Source: Ashinkailepas kermadecensis (Eukaryota; Arthropoda; Thecostraca; Neolepadidae). From it: a stretch of DNA of 64,000 bases. Where the stretch lies: contig JAOTOM010005134.1 of the NCBI GenBank assembly GCA_034440615.1, positions 167,501 to 231,500 of the forward strand, read 5' to 3'. The position numbers and the translations under genes are program-made. Under the pieces are notes generated by a model that had not been told where the DNA came from, ran no database searches, and worked only from the letters and a program-made list of their open reading frames with translations. Position 1 is the stretch's first letter. Every line of letters starts with the position of its first letter. Of this stretch, positions 24,466 through 36,071 are shown one piece after another.

Positions 24466-25185
24466 GCAGCTTAAGGTGTCGAAACTTCGACAAATCCGTG
24501 GCGAATACCAATTTTAGCCGGTGGTCAATCGCTTCCCATACCCGAGCGGCTAATCCGGACCTGCTCTTGTTGACAACTTTGTGAAATTAGGGAAGCGACG
24601 TTGAGCAAAAGTGTGGCAAGTTAGCTGCGCAGTTCGTAGCATTAGCACAGCGCTGCTTCAGTAAAGTATGACCAAGGGTAATCGATACTTATTGAAGGGT
24701 TGGCGTTCCGCGTCGTTCACCCACGTCTTCGGTGATGACTTCTCTGGATATATGCCGGCCAATTTCCAGCGTATTGGGTCATTGCGACTGGGTTTGTCCG
24801 GATCAGTGCGAACACAGTGCGCCATTTTAGACGAAAAAGGAGCAGGCCAGCTCGGTTGGCTTGATGCAAGCGCGCTTCTGCACGCACTGGTGGCGACAAA
24901 TGAGGTCACTTTGAATATTAATAGGTTAGAATAATATGTCCAATTAATATTATGTGTTTGAGTTGGCCAGTTTTGGAGATTGGATTCGGGGGTTATGTAC
25001 CGTGACAGGCGAGACTCGCGGGATCCCATATCAGAAGTGGCAGCGGGCAGCTCACGAACGCTGCTGTTGGGCGGCCAGACATTGTCCAGCTGAGAGTGGC
25101 TATACATCCACAACAAGAAGTAATCGCCTCTCCATTTGTCTTAACGCCAACTTCAGCCCACGGACATTCATCCTCTCCCCTCACT
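24466..25185. other. Unique sequence, nothing recognised
   Basis: Open frames up to ~150 codons occur on both strands (24668-24934 plus; 24658-25116 minus) but overlap each other, and neither resembles a family I know. Confidence 0.4.
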
Positions 25186-25189
25186 CGTA

Positions 25190-25500
<311 letters not shown>

Positions 25501-25867
25501 TCTGCATTATGTGCTAAGTGTCGCGGACATCTTGCTCTTTTCCTGCACCCCCATGCACACACCCCATTTGAGCGAAACACACATACACGGCTCGCCTTTG
25601 TCACGAGACTAGCTAGTGCTTCGCTTGCCCTCGCTCCTGCCGACCTCACAGCCTGAGTCGCGACCTGCTACCGAAATGTCTCTCTCTCTCTGTCTGCATT
25701 ATGTGCTAAGTGTCGCGGACATCTTGCTCTTTTCCTGCACCCCCATGCACACACCCCATTTGAGCGAAACACACATACACGGCTCGCCTTTGTCACGAGA
25801 CTAGCTGCTTCGCTTGCCCTCGCTCCTGCCGACCTCACAGCCTGAGTCGCGACCTGCTACCGAAATG
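25501..25867. repeat. Tandem duplication, two ~180-bp copies
   Basis: TCTGCATTATGTGCTAAGTG at 25501 recurs at 25693. The copies run to CCGAAATG at 25678 and 25867 and are nearly identical apart from a 3-base deletion in the second (CTAGCTAGTGC versus CTAGCTGC). Each copy is preceded by CT repeats, so the CT tract was probably part of the duplicated unit. Confidence 0.95.
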
Positions 25868-27843
25868 GTCGCGTTCATCAGCTGCAGCCGGAGTTCCCTG
25901 CGGCCAGAACGTCAACACGCGGCGGGCGCCGCCGGGACGGAGGCTGTCGCCGGTCAGCCGGTCGGGACGGAGGCTGTCGCCGTCGGGACGGAGGCTGTCG
26001 CCGGTCAGCCGGTCCGTGCGGGTTCGGACTGGGCGCAATTTCGCGCGCTTCCGCGCGTGCTGACGTATGGCGGTTGATTTGGCGAACAGGGCGCCGGTCG
26101 GCGCCGACACTGTTCTCCATTCATCATGGCGGCGCGTTGTAATGAGACGCTGGAATGCCGACGCACCGAACAGGGGGGGGCTGTCGGCTGTGGGCAGCGT
26201 CAATACCGCCCCGGGCGGCGACCGGGCGACGTCTGCACAATAGACACGCGGCTGTTGCACCGTGTCACGCTGCTTGGTGGCAAACAGTCCGCTCAGGGAC
26301 GCGCTGCAGAGCAAGTGGCGAAGTCGCCTGGTAAAAGTCCGACTGATCTGCCTTTGCCGCGGTACCATCGCGGAAGAAAGCCTCTGGCAATTTCAACCCA
26401 CCGGAGAGTTTGGTGACGTTGAGCGAAGTTCGCGCTTTCGTGATGAAATCTCAAGTAAATATGTGCTATCAATGGATACATTAGACGACATTAGGCGACG
26501 CGTTTTGTTAATTAAGCGAGCGTATGGTGGTGGCCGGTTGCGGGCAGCTGCTTCATTCCAAATATGACATGATTTCTGTGATTCATATGCAAGCCGATAT
26601 AGCTATGAATCTGGCTGTACGAGCAGCACTTTGTACGACCTAGAGGTGAACAGCGGTGATGCAGTTGTGGAATACACAAATTGGATGATTTGACAACTTG
26701 TAACCAAAAGAAGATCGAATGCTCTATGTAATTATTACTATTTCACACAGGCTACGTTGGCATTATCTGTACTGTCAAGCCGATATGATGCATGAACCAA
26801 GGGTCTCCGGTCGCGAAAGGGTCAATGGCAGCCAGGATCCAGGGGTCTGCTTTTGGGAAAGAATGAAGAAACACTAAGATCCAAATGCAGTCGGCACGTA
26901 GGGACTGATACAGGCTAGGGATCAGTGGTGTGATGTTCACAAATATTATAAGAAACCAGAAATGCACACCAGATGCCATATAGTCCGGAGTTCGCTGATC
27001 GCATGATCAGATTTGAAGAGTGGGAAAGTGAGGTGCGTACTTCAGGAAACGGGGTATCAAGTACATTTTAAAGGTAGGTGTCAAATTCAGAAAATGAGTT
27101 GCATGTAATTTTAACCCAGTACCCTCTAGAAATGGCCAGAAAATGTGAATAGTTCAGAATATTACTCCTTTGATTACGGTCGAAACAACTTCTCTGTAGG
27201 ATTTATAAGTTCTTCGAAACTTCAACAGATAGCGCATTGTGTTAGTAAGCAGTTTGTTGCTAAATCACGACTTAATCCATGTTTACTACGCACGATTGTT
27301 GCTACATGCTTTCCATCTATGTTCTTATCATTCGCTGAAGTTGTTAGTGAGTCATTTGTGGCGATTACCACATCACGTCCCCCAGCCTAGACAAATACTA
27401 GCCCTGAAAATACCGGGCCTTCTTGACATAGTCATGTAATATCCGAGGAAGTGTGACTTTATTACAAACAAATTGCTGCATAACAAAAACAAATTAGTGC
27501 CAACAAATACCATGCCTCGTTGTTTTGACATGGGGCCTTCGTACCAGCGTGCGAATGCACGGTTATGCAGCCAATCTCACCGTATTTTACTCAGCAGATG
27601 GCAGCCACAATTTATCATGAGTCGAACAAAATCGTCAGCAGCACTGGATTAATTGTTGGCTTCTCTTTCCGCTGTCACAAATGAGTACAATTGTCAAACA
27701 CGAACAGTGACAGCGACAAACGCCGCCGTATTAACTCTCGTGATATCCACGTGAGTCCAGACCACCAGTGTGTAGCTTGTATCGACTCGGTTCCTCTCCA
27801 ACTCACAAAGCATACCTCAATCGCTGCTACCGACAAAAATACA
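25868..27843. other. GC-rich then mixed sequence, nothing recognised
   Basis: A short internal repeat lies at ~25934-26012, where GGGACGGAGGCTGTCGCCG occurs three times. The rest to 27843 has no recognised domain, RNA or element end. The plus-strand frame at 26262-26567 (about 100 codons) is the most protein-like here but matches nothing I know. Confidence 0.4.
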
Positions 27844-28160
27844 GCATGCAGCACATCAGGCACGGTATACAGCACATCAGACACGGTATGCAGCACATCA
27901 GGCACGGTATGCAGCACATCAGGCACGGCATGCAGCACACCAGGCACGGTATGCAGCACATCAGGCACGGTATGCAGCACATCAGGCACGGCATGCAGCA
28001 CATCAGGCACGGTATACAGCACATCAGACACGGTATGCAGCACATCAGGCACGGTATGCAGCACATCAGGCACGGCATGCAGCACACCAGGCACGGTATG
28101 CAGCACATCAGGCACGGCATGCAGCGCATCAGGCACGGCATGCAGCGCATCAGGCACGCG
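27844..28160. repeat. 21-bp minisatellite with 147-bp higher-order repeat
   Basis: About 15 units of CAGCACATCAGGCACGGTATG. Variants (GTATAC start, AGACACGG, CACACCAGG, GGCATG) recur in the same order every seven units: on the plus strand YSTSDT occurs at unit 2 and unit 9, and ACSTPGT at units 5 and 12. That indicates duplication of a seven-unit, 147-bp block rather than independent unit turnover. Confidence 0.92.
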
Positions 28161-28454
28161 TTGCTGTGTCGCTACCTTCGTGTGCTTAATTCCCCTTATA
28201 AGTCGCAAACTCCGCTCTCTGAATGCATTCAACAATGAAAATGCATAAGTGTGTCGTTTGATGAACATGATTAGGTGGCCACATTACCTTCATCTTGCAA
28301 AATTTGCAAATAATATGGGCATTGGAAGCTCTTACTCACACTGCTGAGAGAAGAAGAGTTTGTACGGTGGTGGGGGAGAGGGTGCACTCTGATTTTTAAC
28401 GGGCTGGCTCCTAAGCCGTTGTTTGGTGGTGGGGGTGATGGTGCACTCTGATGT
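28161..28454. other. Unique flank with short GGTGGTGGGGG direct repeat
   Basis: A GGTGGTGGGGG...GTGCACTCTGAT segment occurs twice (around 28367-28395 and 28426-28455) next to the SINE. Nothing else recognised. Confidence 0.5.
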
Positions 28455-28458
28455 GTTG

Positions 28459-28620
28459 GTTGGTTATTGGTTTTACGACACGTCGACCGTTGAGTCATAT
28501 AGCGTCGCCAATCTCTCACGCCGATTGGTCGCGGGCGAAGAGTAGCTACAGGTGAGATTCGAACCCACAATCTTTCGATTGCGAGACGAGCATCTTACCC
28601 CTAGATCACTCGTCCCCGCA
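28459..28620 (-). mobile_element. tRNA-derived SINE, minus strand
   Basis: On the minus strand a tRNA-like head begins at about 28618 (CGGGGACG). It has a Pol III A box-like TGATCTAGGGGTAAG (28608-28594) and a near-perfect B box GGTTCGAATCTC (28565-28554), the box spacing expected of a tRNA. The T-arm pairs well (GTGGG/CTCAC), but the anticodon stem does not, so this is not a functional tRNA. The body continues to ~28459 with GTCGTAAAACCAATAACCAA, a tail type resembling that of several invertebrate SINE families. No target duplication was identified. Confidence 0.75.
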
Positions 28621-28700
28621 CTCCGATGTGTAAGGTGCCGTTCAACTACAGGACCACTACCGCAGTCACGGGATGAATATGATTTCCTTCTGATATGTGT
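28621..28700 (-). repeat. Possible second tRNA-like head upstream of the SINE
   Basis: On the minus strand, GTGGTCCTGTAGTTGAACGG is similar to the 5' half of a tRNA (A-box region) and lies directly before the main SINE head, so two tRNA-like heads may be in tandem. The B box of this copy is not present. Confidence 0.35.
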
Positions 28701-28720
28701 GTTGGTGGACATTTGAGTCT

Positions 28721-29696
28721 GTTATGCATATGTGATCAAGACTTCCAGAACAGCATGCTGCTACTCTCAATGACATTCCTGTCGAGCACATTTTCTTTTG
28801 TAAACTACAACCATTTGCTCAAATGATCCCGGTAGTCTTCATTTAAGCTGTTAACGGACATCTCCAATTGTAAACGACGTCTGCTAGTCTCTTCAGTACG
28901 CTTACTCCACTACATCGTGGAACGCCTGTCGAACAGGGCTAGCCAGACGCCGGTGGAGCACACGTTCCCTCACGTGACACCATACGAGCAGTCTCTGAGT
29001 GGTCCGATTCAAGCACACTCTGACACACTGCCACTTCAACTTTAAGCCGGGTGGCTAGCATCACGTCCAAAGTGTTCTCATCACAAGTTGCCCGTCATGC
29101 ATGTTGACGTAGGTCGGCCGACGCGCGCAGGTGCCCAGGAGTGGTTGCTAGAGTATAACACAAGTTGGTTATCAGCACGGATGTCCGTTTGGCACTGATA
29201 ATGGAGGGGAATGAATGGGTTTCGAGAAAATATGTGAAATGAATAGGTACGGATTGACCTTCACTTTCAAGCCACCAAGTATGATATATTATATAAAAAG
29301 TGTGATAAGTATGAAAAGGCATGATAGAATATACCTTAAACGTATGAGCATTTTGACATCATAGTATATTCCCGTGAGGGCAATGGTTATTAGCATTGTT
29401 ACGAGCCGCCATGTGGTAACCGCTCAGCCCGCCCTCCTGTGCGCGGCGAGCAACGCGGCGGGCTGTCCCGCCACCATTAGCGGCATCGAACTACTATCTG
29501 TACTCGGTGCCGGTAGATGCCGCCCTAGGCGCGCCAGGCGATCTGTCGGCTGCTGAATTGCGTTTTGATATCTAACAACGTCCCTCGCCGCAGTCACCGA
29601 GCGCCTTCCGGCAGGGACACCCGGACAAAGCAGGAACGGTAGTGGTTCCCCGTGTGCAGTGACCACCTAGTTCCCGCCTTCGCACCTAGTGCCCTG
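28721..29696. other. Unique sequence, nothing recognised
   Basis: AT-rich to ~29370, then GC-rich approaching the DIRS-like element. No domain or element end recognised. Confidence 0.4.
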
Positions 29697-29919
29697 CCAT
29701 GGGCCGAAAGAGAACGCCAACCGGCACCACCAAGTCGAAAGGTATGAGCTTCGCCTCCCGGCGCCCCCACCCCCACACGCCCGCGCCACGTCAGCCGCCC
29801 TCCCCCATCGCTCTCGAACCTACGCGCCGGTAACTGCACCTACCAGTGTACCCAACCCACCAATGGGTCTGGCCCAGCCCATGGATGGTCGTCACAGTTC
29901 CGTGACAAGCACTTTGGCG

Positions 29920-30540
29920 CCACTGCTATATGCTCTGGTCCGCCCTGCTGGGAGCCGTCCCCGCGAAGGTCCTACCGACCAGCTCACACCCCGAGGCCTG
30001 GCTGTTCGGTGATACCGCGGCTCATGTTCCACCGCCCGCGTCTTGCACCGGCCTGGTGTCCGCTGACACCACGGCTCCGGTTCCATCGCCCACATCTTGC
30101 GCCGGCTTGGCTGTCCGCTGACACCACGGCTTAGGTCTTTGTACTATGGGCCTGGCTTTCCGCTAATGTCACTGGTCACCGCTAATGTCACTGGTCACCG
30201 CTAATGTCACTGGTCACCGCTAATGTCACTGGTCACCGCTAATGTCACTGGTCACCGCTAGTCCCACTGACGAGTTCATGTGCCCGGCCCTGGCTTTCCG
30301 CCGACGCCTCTGCCATGGTTCCACTGACCAGACCGTGCCCCGGGGCCCGGCCGTCCGCAGACGCCGCTGGTAGGTCCCACTGAGCAGCTTAGTTAATTGT
30401 GCCTGGCTATCCGCTGATGCCGCTCGTACCATCCCCCTGACTGGACCACCGGATCACGTCCGGGCTCATGCCCCTGGGGCCTGAACGTCCGCGGACGCCA
30501 TTCGTACGGTCCCACTGACCAGATCACGTATGGCCGCGGC
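29920..30540. repeat. Degenerate ~55-70-bp tandem repeat with 19-bp core array
   Basis: A phrase of the form CTGG-CT-TCCGCTGA-(C/G)CC followed by a CCCACTGACCAG-like end recurs about eight times with variable length. Between ~30154 and 30260 the 19-base unit CTAATGTCACTGGTCACCG is repeated five times almost perfectly. It separates the first small frame of the DIRS-like element from its gag frame. Confidence 0.75.
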
Positions 30541-30570
30541 CGTGCCACACCGACCGCCAGTAGTTGACAC

Positions 30571-31650
30571 ATGTTCCCTGCCGACAGGGTCCCTAGCCAC
30601 AGTCGCCACCATCATCCGCCCCGCACGGCCCCGCGCGTCACCGACCGCGCCGCCCGCGGCACGACGGCGCCAGTCTGCCTCCCAGTCTCGGCTGGCCAAA
30701 CTGACGCCGGCCCACCCTCCCCGCCCGTGGCTCCTGCCGCGCACCCACGTGGACGGTCCGTCACTACACGGCGGCGCTCCATCGCTGGGTCTTCCACCCT
30801 ACATGCGTCCACAAGTAGTAGCGGCTCCAGCACGGTCTCCGACGACCCCCGGGACTGCTCGGACGTCGCCTCCAACGCGCGGCCATCGCCCCTCCCAGGC
30901 CCATCTGGAGCCAGCGAGGTCGATGACCTCAGCCTGGTCCCACTCACCTCCGGCCGCCCGGATCCGCCGAGGTTCCTCAAGCTCCCCACAGTAGGGCGCA
31001 TCCTGCTGGACGAGCTGAAAAGGCGCGACCACGTCGTCGACGTGGACGACGTCCTGTACCCCCAGCTGCACCTCTACCGGGCCACCAAGACCGACCGCGC
31101 CCGGGCCCCACCCACCTGCGTGGCCAACTACGTGCGCGGCGTGACGGCGATCGCCACCTATCGTGCATATTTTGTCCCCTCCCTCGCCGTGCAGTGGCTT
31201 ACGTACCTGCACTGGCTGCAGGGTAGGGCGGACGGGCTCGGCACCGCCCAGCTCAAGGACATCGATATCCGCGCACGCACCCACATGGCGCAGTACCCGT
31301 ACGATTACCACGATGCCGCCTCCCTGACCGACGCCGTGCGCGCCTCTCAGCCCTTGGCGGCCGTACAGCCCCTGGCGGCCACCCATCTCCCCCCTCGGCC
31401 TGGCTGGCTCGCTCTCCACGCTAATAACGCGCCGTACCCAAACTTCTTAGCGGCCCCCCGCTGGGGGCCGGAGACCGAGATTTGTATTCGATACAACTTG
31501 GGACGGTGCACCAAGCCAGAGTCTTGCCGGCGCCGACACGCGTGCTCCCGGTGCGGCGAGGGGCACCCCGCCGCCCAACACCACGATCAGCCTCCCCGGC
31601 CTTTCCCGCCGCACGCTTACGGAGACCACCGCCCGTACCCCAGCTGGTGA
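30571..31650 (+). CDS. DIRS-like gag protein with CCCH finger (open frame, probably inactive element)
   Basis: A 359-codon open frame; the start at 30571 is simply the first in-frame Met. The first ~130 residues are low-complexity and proline/serine-rich. Residues ~131-265 are compact and globular-looking (LPTVGRILLDELKRRDHVVD, then VLYPQLHLYR and CVANYVRGVT). The C-terminus has a CCCH finger C305-x7-C313-x5-C319-x3-H323, followed directly by C325-x2-C328-x3-H332-x4-H337. CCCH followed by a CxxC-GHP knuckle is typical of the gag-like ORF1 of DIRS/Ngaro-type retrotransposons, where it binds the element RNA. The last ligand is His instead of the usual Cys. The frame stops 26 bases before the Met of the RT frame, in a different register. 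A domesticated gag is possible, but the broken RT next door favours a relic. Confidence 0.65.
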   Translation: MFPADRVPSHSRHHHPPRTAPRVTDRAARGTTAPVCLPVSAGQTDAGPPSPPVAPAAHPRGRSVTTRRRSIAGSSTLHASTSSSGSSTVSDDPRDCSDVASNARPSPLPGPSGASEVDDLSLVPLTSGRPDPPRFLKLPTVGRILLDELKRRDHVVDVDDVLYPQLHLYRATKTDRARAPPTCVANYVRGVTAIATYRAYFVPSLAVQWLTYLHWLQGRADGLGTAQLKDIDIRARTHMAQYPYDYHDAASLTDAVRASQPLAAVQPLAATHLPPRPGWLALHANNAPYPNFLAAPRWGPETEICIRYNLGRCTKPESCRRRHACSRCGEGHPAAQHHDQPPRPFPPHAYGDHRPYPSW

Positions 31651-31676
31651 GCTTCCCCAGCACGACTAGCTCATCT

Positions 31677-32087
31677 ATGCCAGCCACGTTACCGCGAGTC
31701 CCCGTCCCAGCGTCGCTCGCCGAGCTCTCTGTCGCTTACTTAAGTTCGCCGGTTGATCCAGCAGCTCTCGCGGCAATCGCAGCTCCCGCCGTCAGCCCGG
31801 TAGCGTTGGAGACGGTCTGCTCGCGCCTCCGCGTGGGCGCGGACATAGGGTAAACGGGCCCTCTCGTCAGCTCCGCCCGCCCCAACAACCAGTCGGCGCT
31901 TCACGACCCCGAGGCTCTGTCTCGTGCCCTTGCTGCCGAACTCGCCCGGGGCCACACTGAGGCCCCTTTGGCGTCTTTCAGCCGTACATCGACGAAAACG
32001 GAACGGCTGAAACAAACGGGGGTCGAGACCGTCGCAAGCCAAACAGTAGGTCGCAACTGCAAAGCAAAAACGCCAGCGAACGAGTAA
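31677..32087 (+). pseudogene. DIRS-like reverse transcriptase ORF, N-terminal fragment with stop
   Basis: From the Met at 31677 the frame reads SSPVDPAALAAIAAP and VCSRLRVGADIG, then a TAA at 31851-31853, and continues in the same frame TGPLVSSARPNNQSALHDPE and ALSRALAAELARGHTEAPLA up to a stop at 32085-32087. The run GxDIGY-GP...N..SA..HPE.....L..E...G...GPF is the usual entry into the RT domain of DIRS/Ngaro elements; here the Tyr codon of DIGY has become TAA by a single substitution and the sequence diverges after ~31980. No RT catalytic motif is reached. Confidence 0.62.
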
Positions 32088-32840
32088 GTAAATGATAATA
32101 ACAGGGAACTCAAGAACAATTCCTATATTGCAGAAAAGATGTGACAGTGACATTCAAGAATATCTGATTAGTGCATAGTCAGTAGCTATCAATGAAGTGT
32201 GTATTCTATATATTGCTGGAATTTGGATGTCGGTGCATCTGCAAGTGTAAAATTTTGTGAAATAATGAGGTATCATGCCCCCCCCCCCTCCCCCTCCCCT
32301 CAGTGTCCCTGATCTTAGTTGCTTATCTTGAAATTGGAGTGCCTTGACTGCTACGGCCATATTCCACCAAGATGTGCCCGACCTGACAGGTACTCAATCT
32401 GAGGCCTTTCCGTTCACCACTACCCTTCTAAAAACGACTTCAGCCAAAATGGCGCCGCTTCGCTAATGCCGTATATTGTTTAAGCTTACAAATTAAGAAG
32501 AGTGTGATTTCCACTTGCGCTGGAATGCGCTGGGAAAAAATCCGTCCGTACTGTGAAAACAGTTGGCAACCTACAGAGATGGCTGACGAAGCAAAGAATA
32601 AACAAATTCGGCGATCATACCTTTGGAACGCAAATGCACACTCATAGCTCTTGTGACAGTCATTGCAGACGTGATTGTGTGGTGAGGGGAATGTACATAC
32701 TTCGCAGGAGGCATCAAAGCAAGTGTCCTATTATTTACTCCATCCACCTGCCCTAGCTGTGCCATCGTCTACCGCTCAGTGGCCAGGGGGCACCAGGTGC
32801 CGGCTCCCTGGCACCTCCTGCACAACAGAGGTGAGGGCAA
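32088..32840. other. AT-rich sequence with a poly-C run
   Basis: C-rich run at ~32278-32300. No gene or element end recognised. Confidence 0.4.
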
Positions 32841-33235
32841 ACCCTGCCCCCGGGACACACACCCCAGCCTGCTACGCGCTGAGGACAGACCATGCCACAG
32901 TCACAAACATCCCGGACTGCCACGCGCTGAGGACAGACCCTGCCACAGCCGCACACACCCCAGCCTGCCACGCGCTGAGGACAGACCGTGCCACAGTCAC
33001 AAACACCCCCGCCTGCCACGCGCTGAGGACAACCCCTGCCCTAGTCACACACACCCCAGCCTGCCACGCGCTGAGGACAGACCCTGCCACAGTCACAAAC
33101 ACCCTCGGACTGCCATGCGTGGGCGACCCTGAAGCCGCACACCCCACCCCTGCTCTAGTCACACACACCCCAGTCTGCCACGCGCTGAGGACGGGCCCTG
33201 CCACAGCCACACACACCCCAGCCTGCCACGCGCGG
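32841..33235. repeat. 48-bp minisatellite (~8 copies)
   Basis: Units contain CTGCCACGCGCTGAGGACAG and CCACAGTCACAAACACCCC. Period 48 bases (16 codons) with partial units around 33120-33170. All overlapping frames give 16-residue repeats, on both strands. Confidence 0.92.
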
Positions 33236-33374
33236 GCCATTTGCATGTCGGCGTCCGTTTGGAACTGGGCGGCCGCCATTGGTGCGTGAGAACGGCCCGG
33301 CTGCTACGGGATGTTCCTTTGTGTAAGCACAAGATATCCCGACCAGGATTACCCTACCACCGGTCGGAGAGAAC

Positions 33375-33375
<1 letters not shown>

Positions 33376-33459
<84 letters not shown>

Positions 33460-34480
33460 AGATAGAACGATATAAAGATAGAACGATATAAAGATAGAAA
33501 GATAGAAATATAGAAAGATAGAAAGATAGAAAGATAGAAAGATAGAAAGATAGAAGGATAGAAAGATAGAAATATAGAAAGATAGAAAGATAGAAAGATA
33601 GAAAGATAGAAAGATAGAAAGAGAGAAAGATTGAAAGATTGAAAGATTGAAAGATAGAAAGATAGAAAGATAGAAAGATAGAAAGATAGAAAGATAGAAA
33701 TATAGAAAGATAGAAAGATAGAAAGATAGAAAGATAGAAAGATAGAAAGATATAAAGATAGAAAGATAGAAAGATAGAAAGATAGAAAGATAGAAAGATA
33801 GAAAGATAGAAAGATAGAAAGATAGCAAGATAGCAAGATAGCAAGATAGCAAGATAGCAAGATAGCAAGATAGCAAGATAGCAAGATAGCAAGATAGCAA
33901 GATAGCAAGATAGCAAGATAGCAAGATAGCAAGATAGCAAGATAGAAAGATAGCAAGATAGCAAGATAGAAAGATAGAAAGATAGAAAGATCTAGAGATA
34001 GCAAGATATAAAAATAGAGAGATCTAGAGATAGAGAGATATGGAAATAGACATAAATAGATAGAGAGATATAGAGAAATAGACACATAGAGATACAGGGA
34101 AATAGACACATAGAGATATAGAGATAGAGAGATGGAGAGATAGTGAGATATATAGATATATAGATAGACAGATGGAAAGAGATATAAATAGATATATAGA
34201 TAGATATAGAGAGAGAGAGAGAGAGAGAGAGGTAGAGAGATATATAGAAATACAGATAGATAGATATAGAGATAGATAGATAGAGCTAGAGAGTGATGGA
34301 TAAAGAGGTAGAGAGATATAGAGATATAGATATAGAGAGGTAGATATATAGAGAGATATAAAGATAGAGATATAGAGAGATAGAGATATAGAGAGATAGA
34401 GATATATAGAGATAGCGAGATAGCGAGATAGAAAGATGGATAGATAGAGAGATAGAGAGAGGGAGAGAGAAAAAGACGGA
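33376..34480. repeat. 1.1-kb GA / GATAGAAA / GATAGCAA microsatellite
   Basis: (GA)n at ~33376-33456, then octamers GATAGAAA (~33457-33822), a homogenised block of octamer GATAGCAA (~33823-33947), and then irregular GATA/GAGATA mixtures to ~34480. The minus strand reads as long LSFYLSIF-like frames, which are artefacts of the repeat. Confidence 0.98.
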
Positions 34481-34604
34481 GCGCTACCGAAGTTTATTGT
34501 GGCCTATTTCCTTACTGTTTCTCTTTGCTATATATTGCCTACACCGACAGCACTATGCGGGTGTAGGTAACAGAAGTACGTCACTCACCGTGAACATTCC
34601 GATC

Positions 34605-34790
34605 ACGATGGCCATTCACATCAGCATTCTGGCTGTGGAGCGCCATTCGCGTCACTTTCTGTTGATGACGTGGCACCCGCAGAGTGCTGCCGCGGCTGCA
34701 GAGCCAACCACGTCAGCATTCTGACTGTGGAGCGCCATTCGCGTCACCTTCTGTTGATGGCGTGGCAGCCGCAGAGTGGTGCGGCGGCAG
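34605..34790. repeat. Tandem duplication of a ~90-bp unit (2 copies)
   Basis: TGTGGAGCGCCATTCGCGTC occurs in both copies, with flanking CAGCATTCTG on the left and GTTGATG-CGTGGCA-CCGCAG on the right. The copies begin at ~34619 and ~34709 and differ at about six positions. Confidence 0.88.
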
Positions 34791-36071
34791 CAATAATCGC
34801 CAGATCGATGGCGAACGGTCGTCTTCAATAGCCGCAGGCGCAATACCCGCGGCCAATGCCACGCGCTCTCGACTACCCAACCGCCAAGTCGGCCATGATG
34901 GAAAAATTCAAGGGTGACGTCATTTAAAGAAGAAAAGGCAGCTGTTGCTCCAATTTAACATTTCAATCTTGCACATACATTGCACCAGGTGCACCAAGTC
35001 ATGTGGAAAAAATGACCAACGTAGTCAACGCGCCCAAAAACACAAATATACCATGTGCACCAAGTGAAAAGCTAATCCTGATGACACAACAATTCAGCTT
35101 GTTGGGCCTGCTATTCAGTTTTAGGTTGACAGTTTTGTTCCTTGTCAACTTCAGTTTTAGTTTAATGAATTTCGGTTGAAATCTGAGCATTATTAGTTGT
35201 AGCCTAGTCATTCAGCATAGTTTCAAAATGAAGCTGTGGATCAGCCACGTGTCTCCCACAATTTGTGGAGGATACAAATAAATTATCGAGGCTATGCTTG
35301 TCATTTACAACAAGCGAATAATAGCAACGCATCATGCTAGATTTGTTCTCCAAGGCTACAGTGTGCCGGCTGAGCAAAATTAATTCGCGGAGAAAATTGC
35401 CCTGTAGCAGTAGCATTCATCACACTGGACACGCACCAAGTCACGACGAAGTTCACAGAACACAAACCGCCCAAACCATGGAGAGGAGAGCAGAAGAGCA
35501 GTCTGACAAACTACCTTCGATGATTATCCGGAACAGCAGGATTTCAGTTCCATAATCAATCGCCGTCTCGCTCGCAGAAAGATAAACACTTGGAAGAACA
35601 GCAAATCGACTGAGAGTGAAAACGAACCTCCTACCGCCTCAAGAACAGTCAGTAATATAGGCGTAATCCAACCAAAATTCCCAAAGAACATTGATCAGTA
35701 TAATTTAACAATCGTTCATTCACACTGACACATCCCTGAAGAAGACAGTCATAGTGATAGTCGAATCATTATTTTTCAATTGCACACAATTTGGAGTTAC
35801 CCGATCCATCGAGCAATTAATGGTCGACAGCACCTTCAAGGTCGCAAGAAATTTGTATCGAAAATGAGCCCATGGAGGAGAGGGTGATCGGAATCCCTCT
35901 CCCTACGGTGTATGCAGTTTTTGCCAACAATGAAGCGTCTTACGTGTTTGTAGTACAGCACATGGAAAAGCATATCAAGACAGCACATCGAAAACAAAAA
36001 ATGATCAGGGAGCCAGAGCCGGTGTGGCACCCAGCATTGCTCATGCGGCGGGGTCATTTGGACGTGCCGTT
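34791..36071. other. Unique sequence, nothing recognised
   Basis: Mixed composition. The short frame at 35872-36108 runs into the 26-bp satellite and resembles no known family. Confidence 0.4.

Larger units (their letters stand above)
29697..32087 (+). mobile_element. DIRS-like retrotransposon, 5' part only
   Basis: The region contains a small frame starting at 29697 (MGRKRTPTGTTKSKG, 44 codons), a degenerate tandem repeat (29920-30540), a gag-like frame with a CCCH finger (to 31650) and the beginning of an RT frame (31677-32087, with an internal stop). The RT core, RNase H, methyltransferase-like domain and tyrosine recombinase expected of DIRS/Ngaro elements are all absent, and AT-rich unrelated sequence follows. 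The element is thus truncated on its 3' side. Its left boundary is not defined; 29697 is only the first plausible start codon. Confidence 0.6.

Noticed and set aside
28554..28618. Functional tRNA gene on the minus strand
   Set aside because: A and B boxes and T-arm fit, but the anticodon stem does not pair and a SINE body follows.
30466..31419. Minus-strand open frames opposite the DIRS-like gag
   Set aside because: They are mirror images of a GC-rich plus-strand frame with a recognisable zinc finger; no domain appears on the minus strand.
33155..34109. Minus-strand frames of 190-270 codons with LSFYLSIF repeats
   Set aside because: Translation of the GATAGAAA/GATAGCAA microsatellite.
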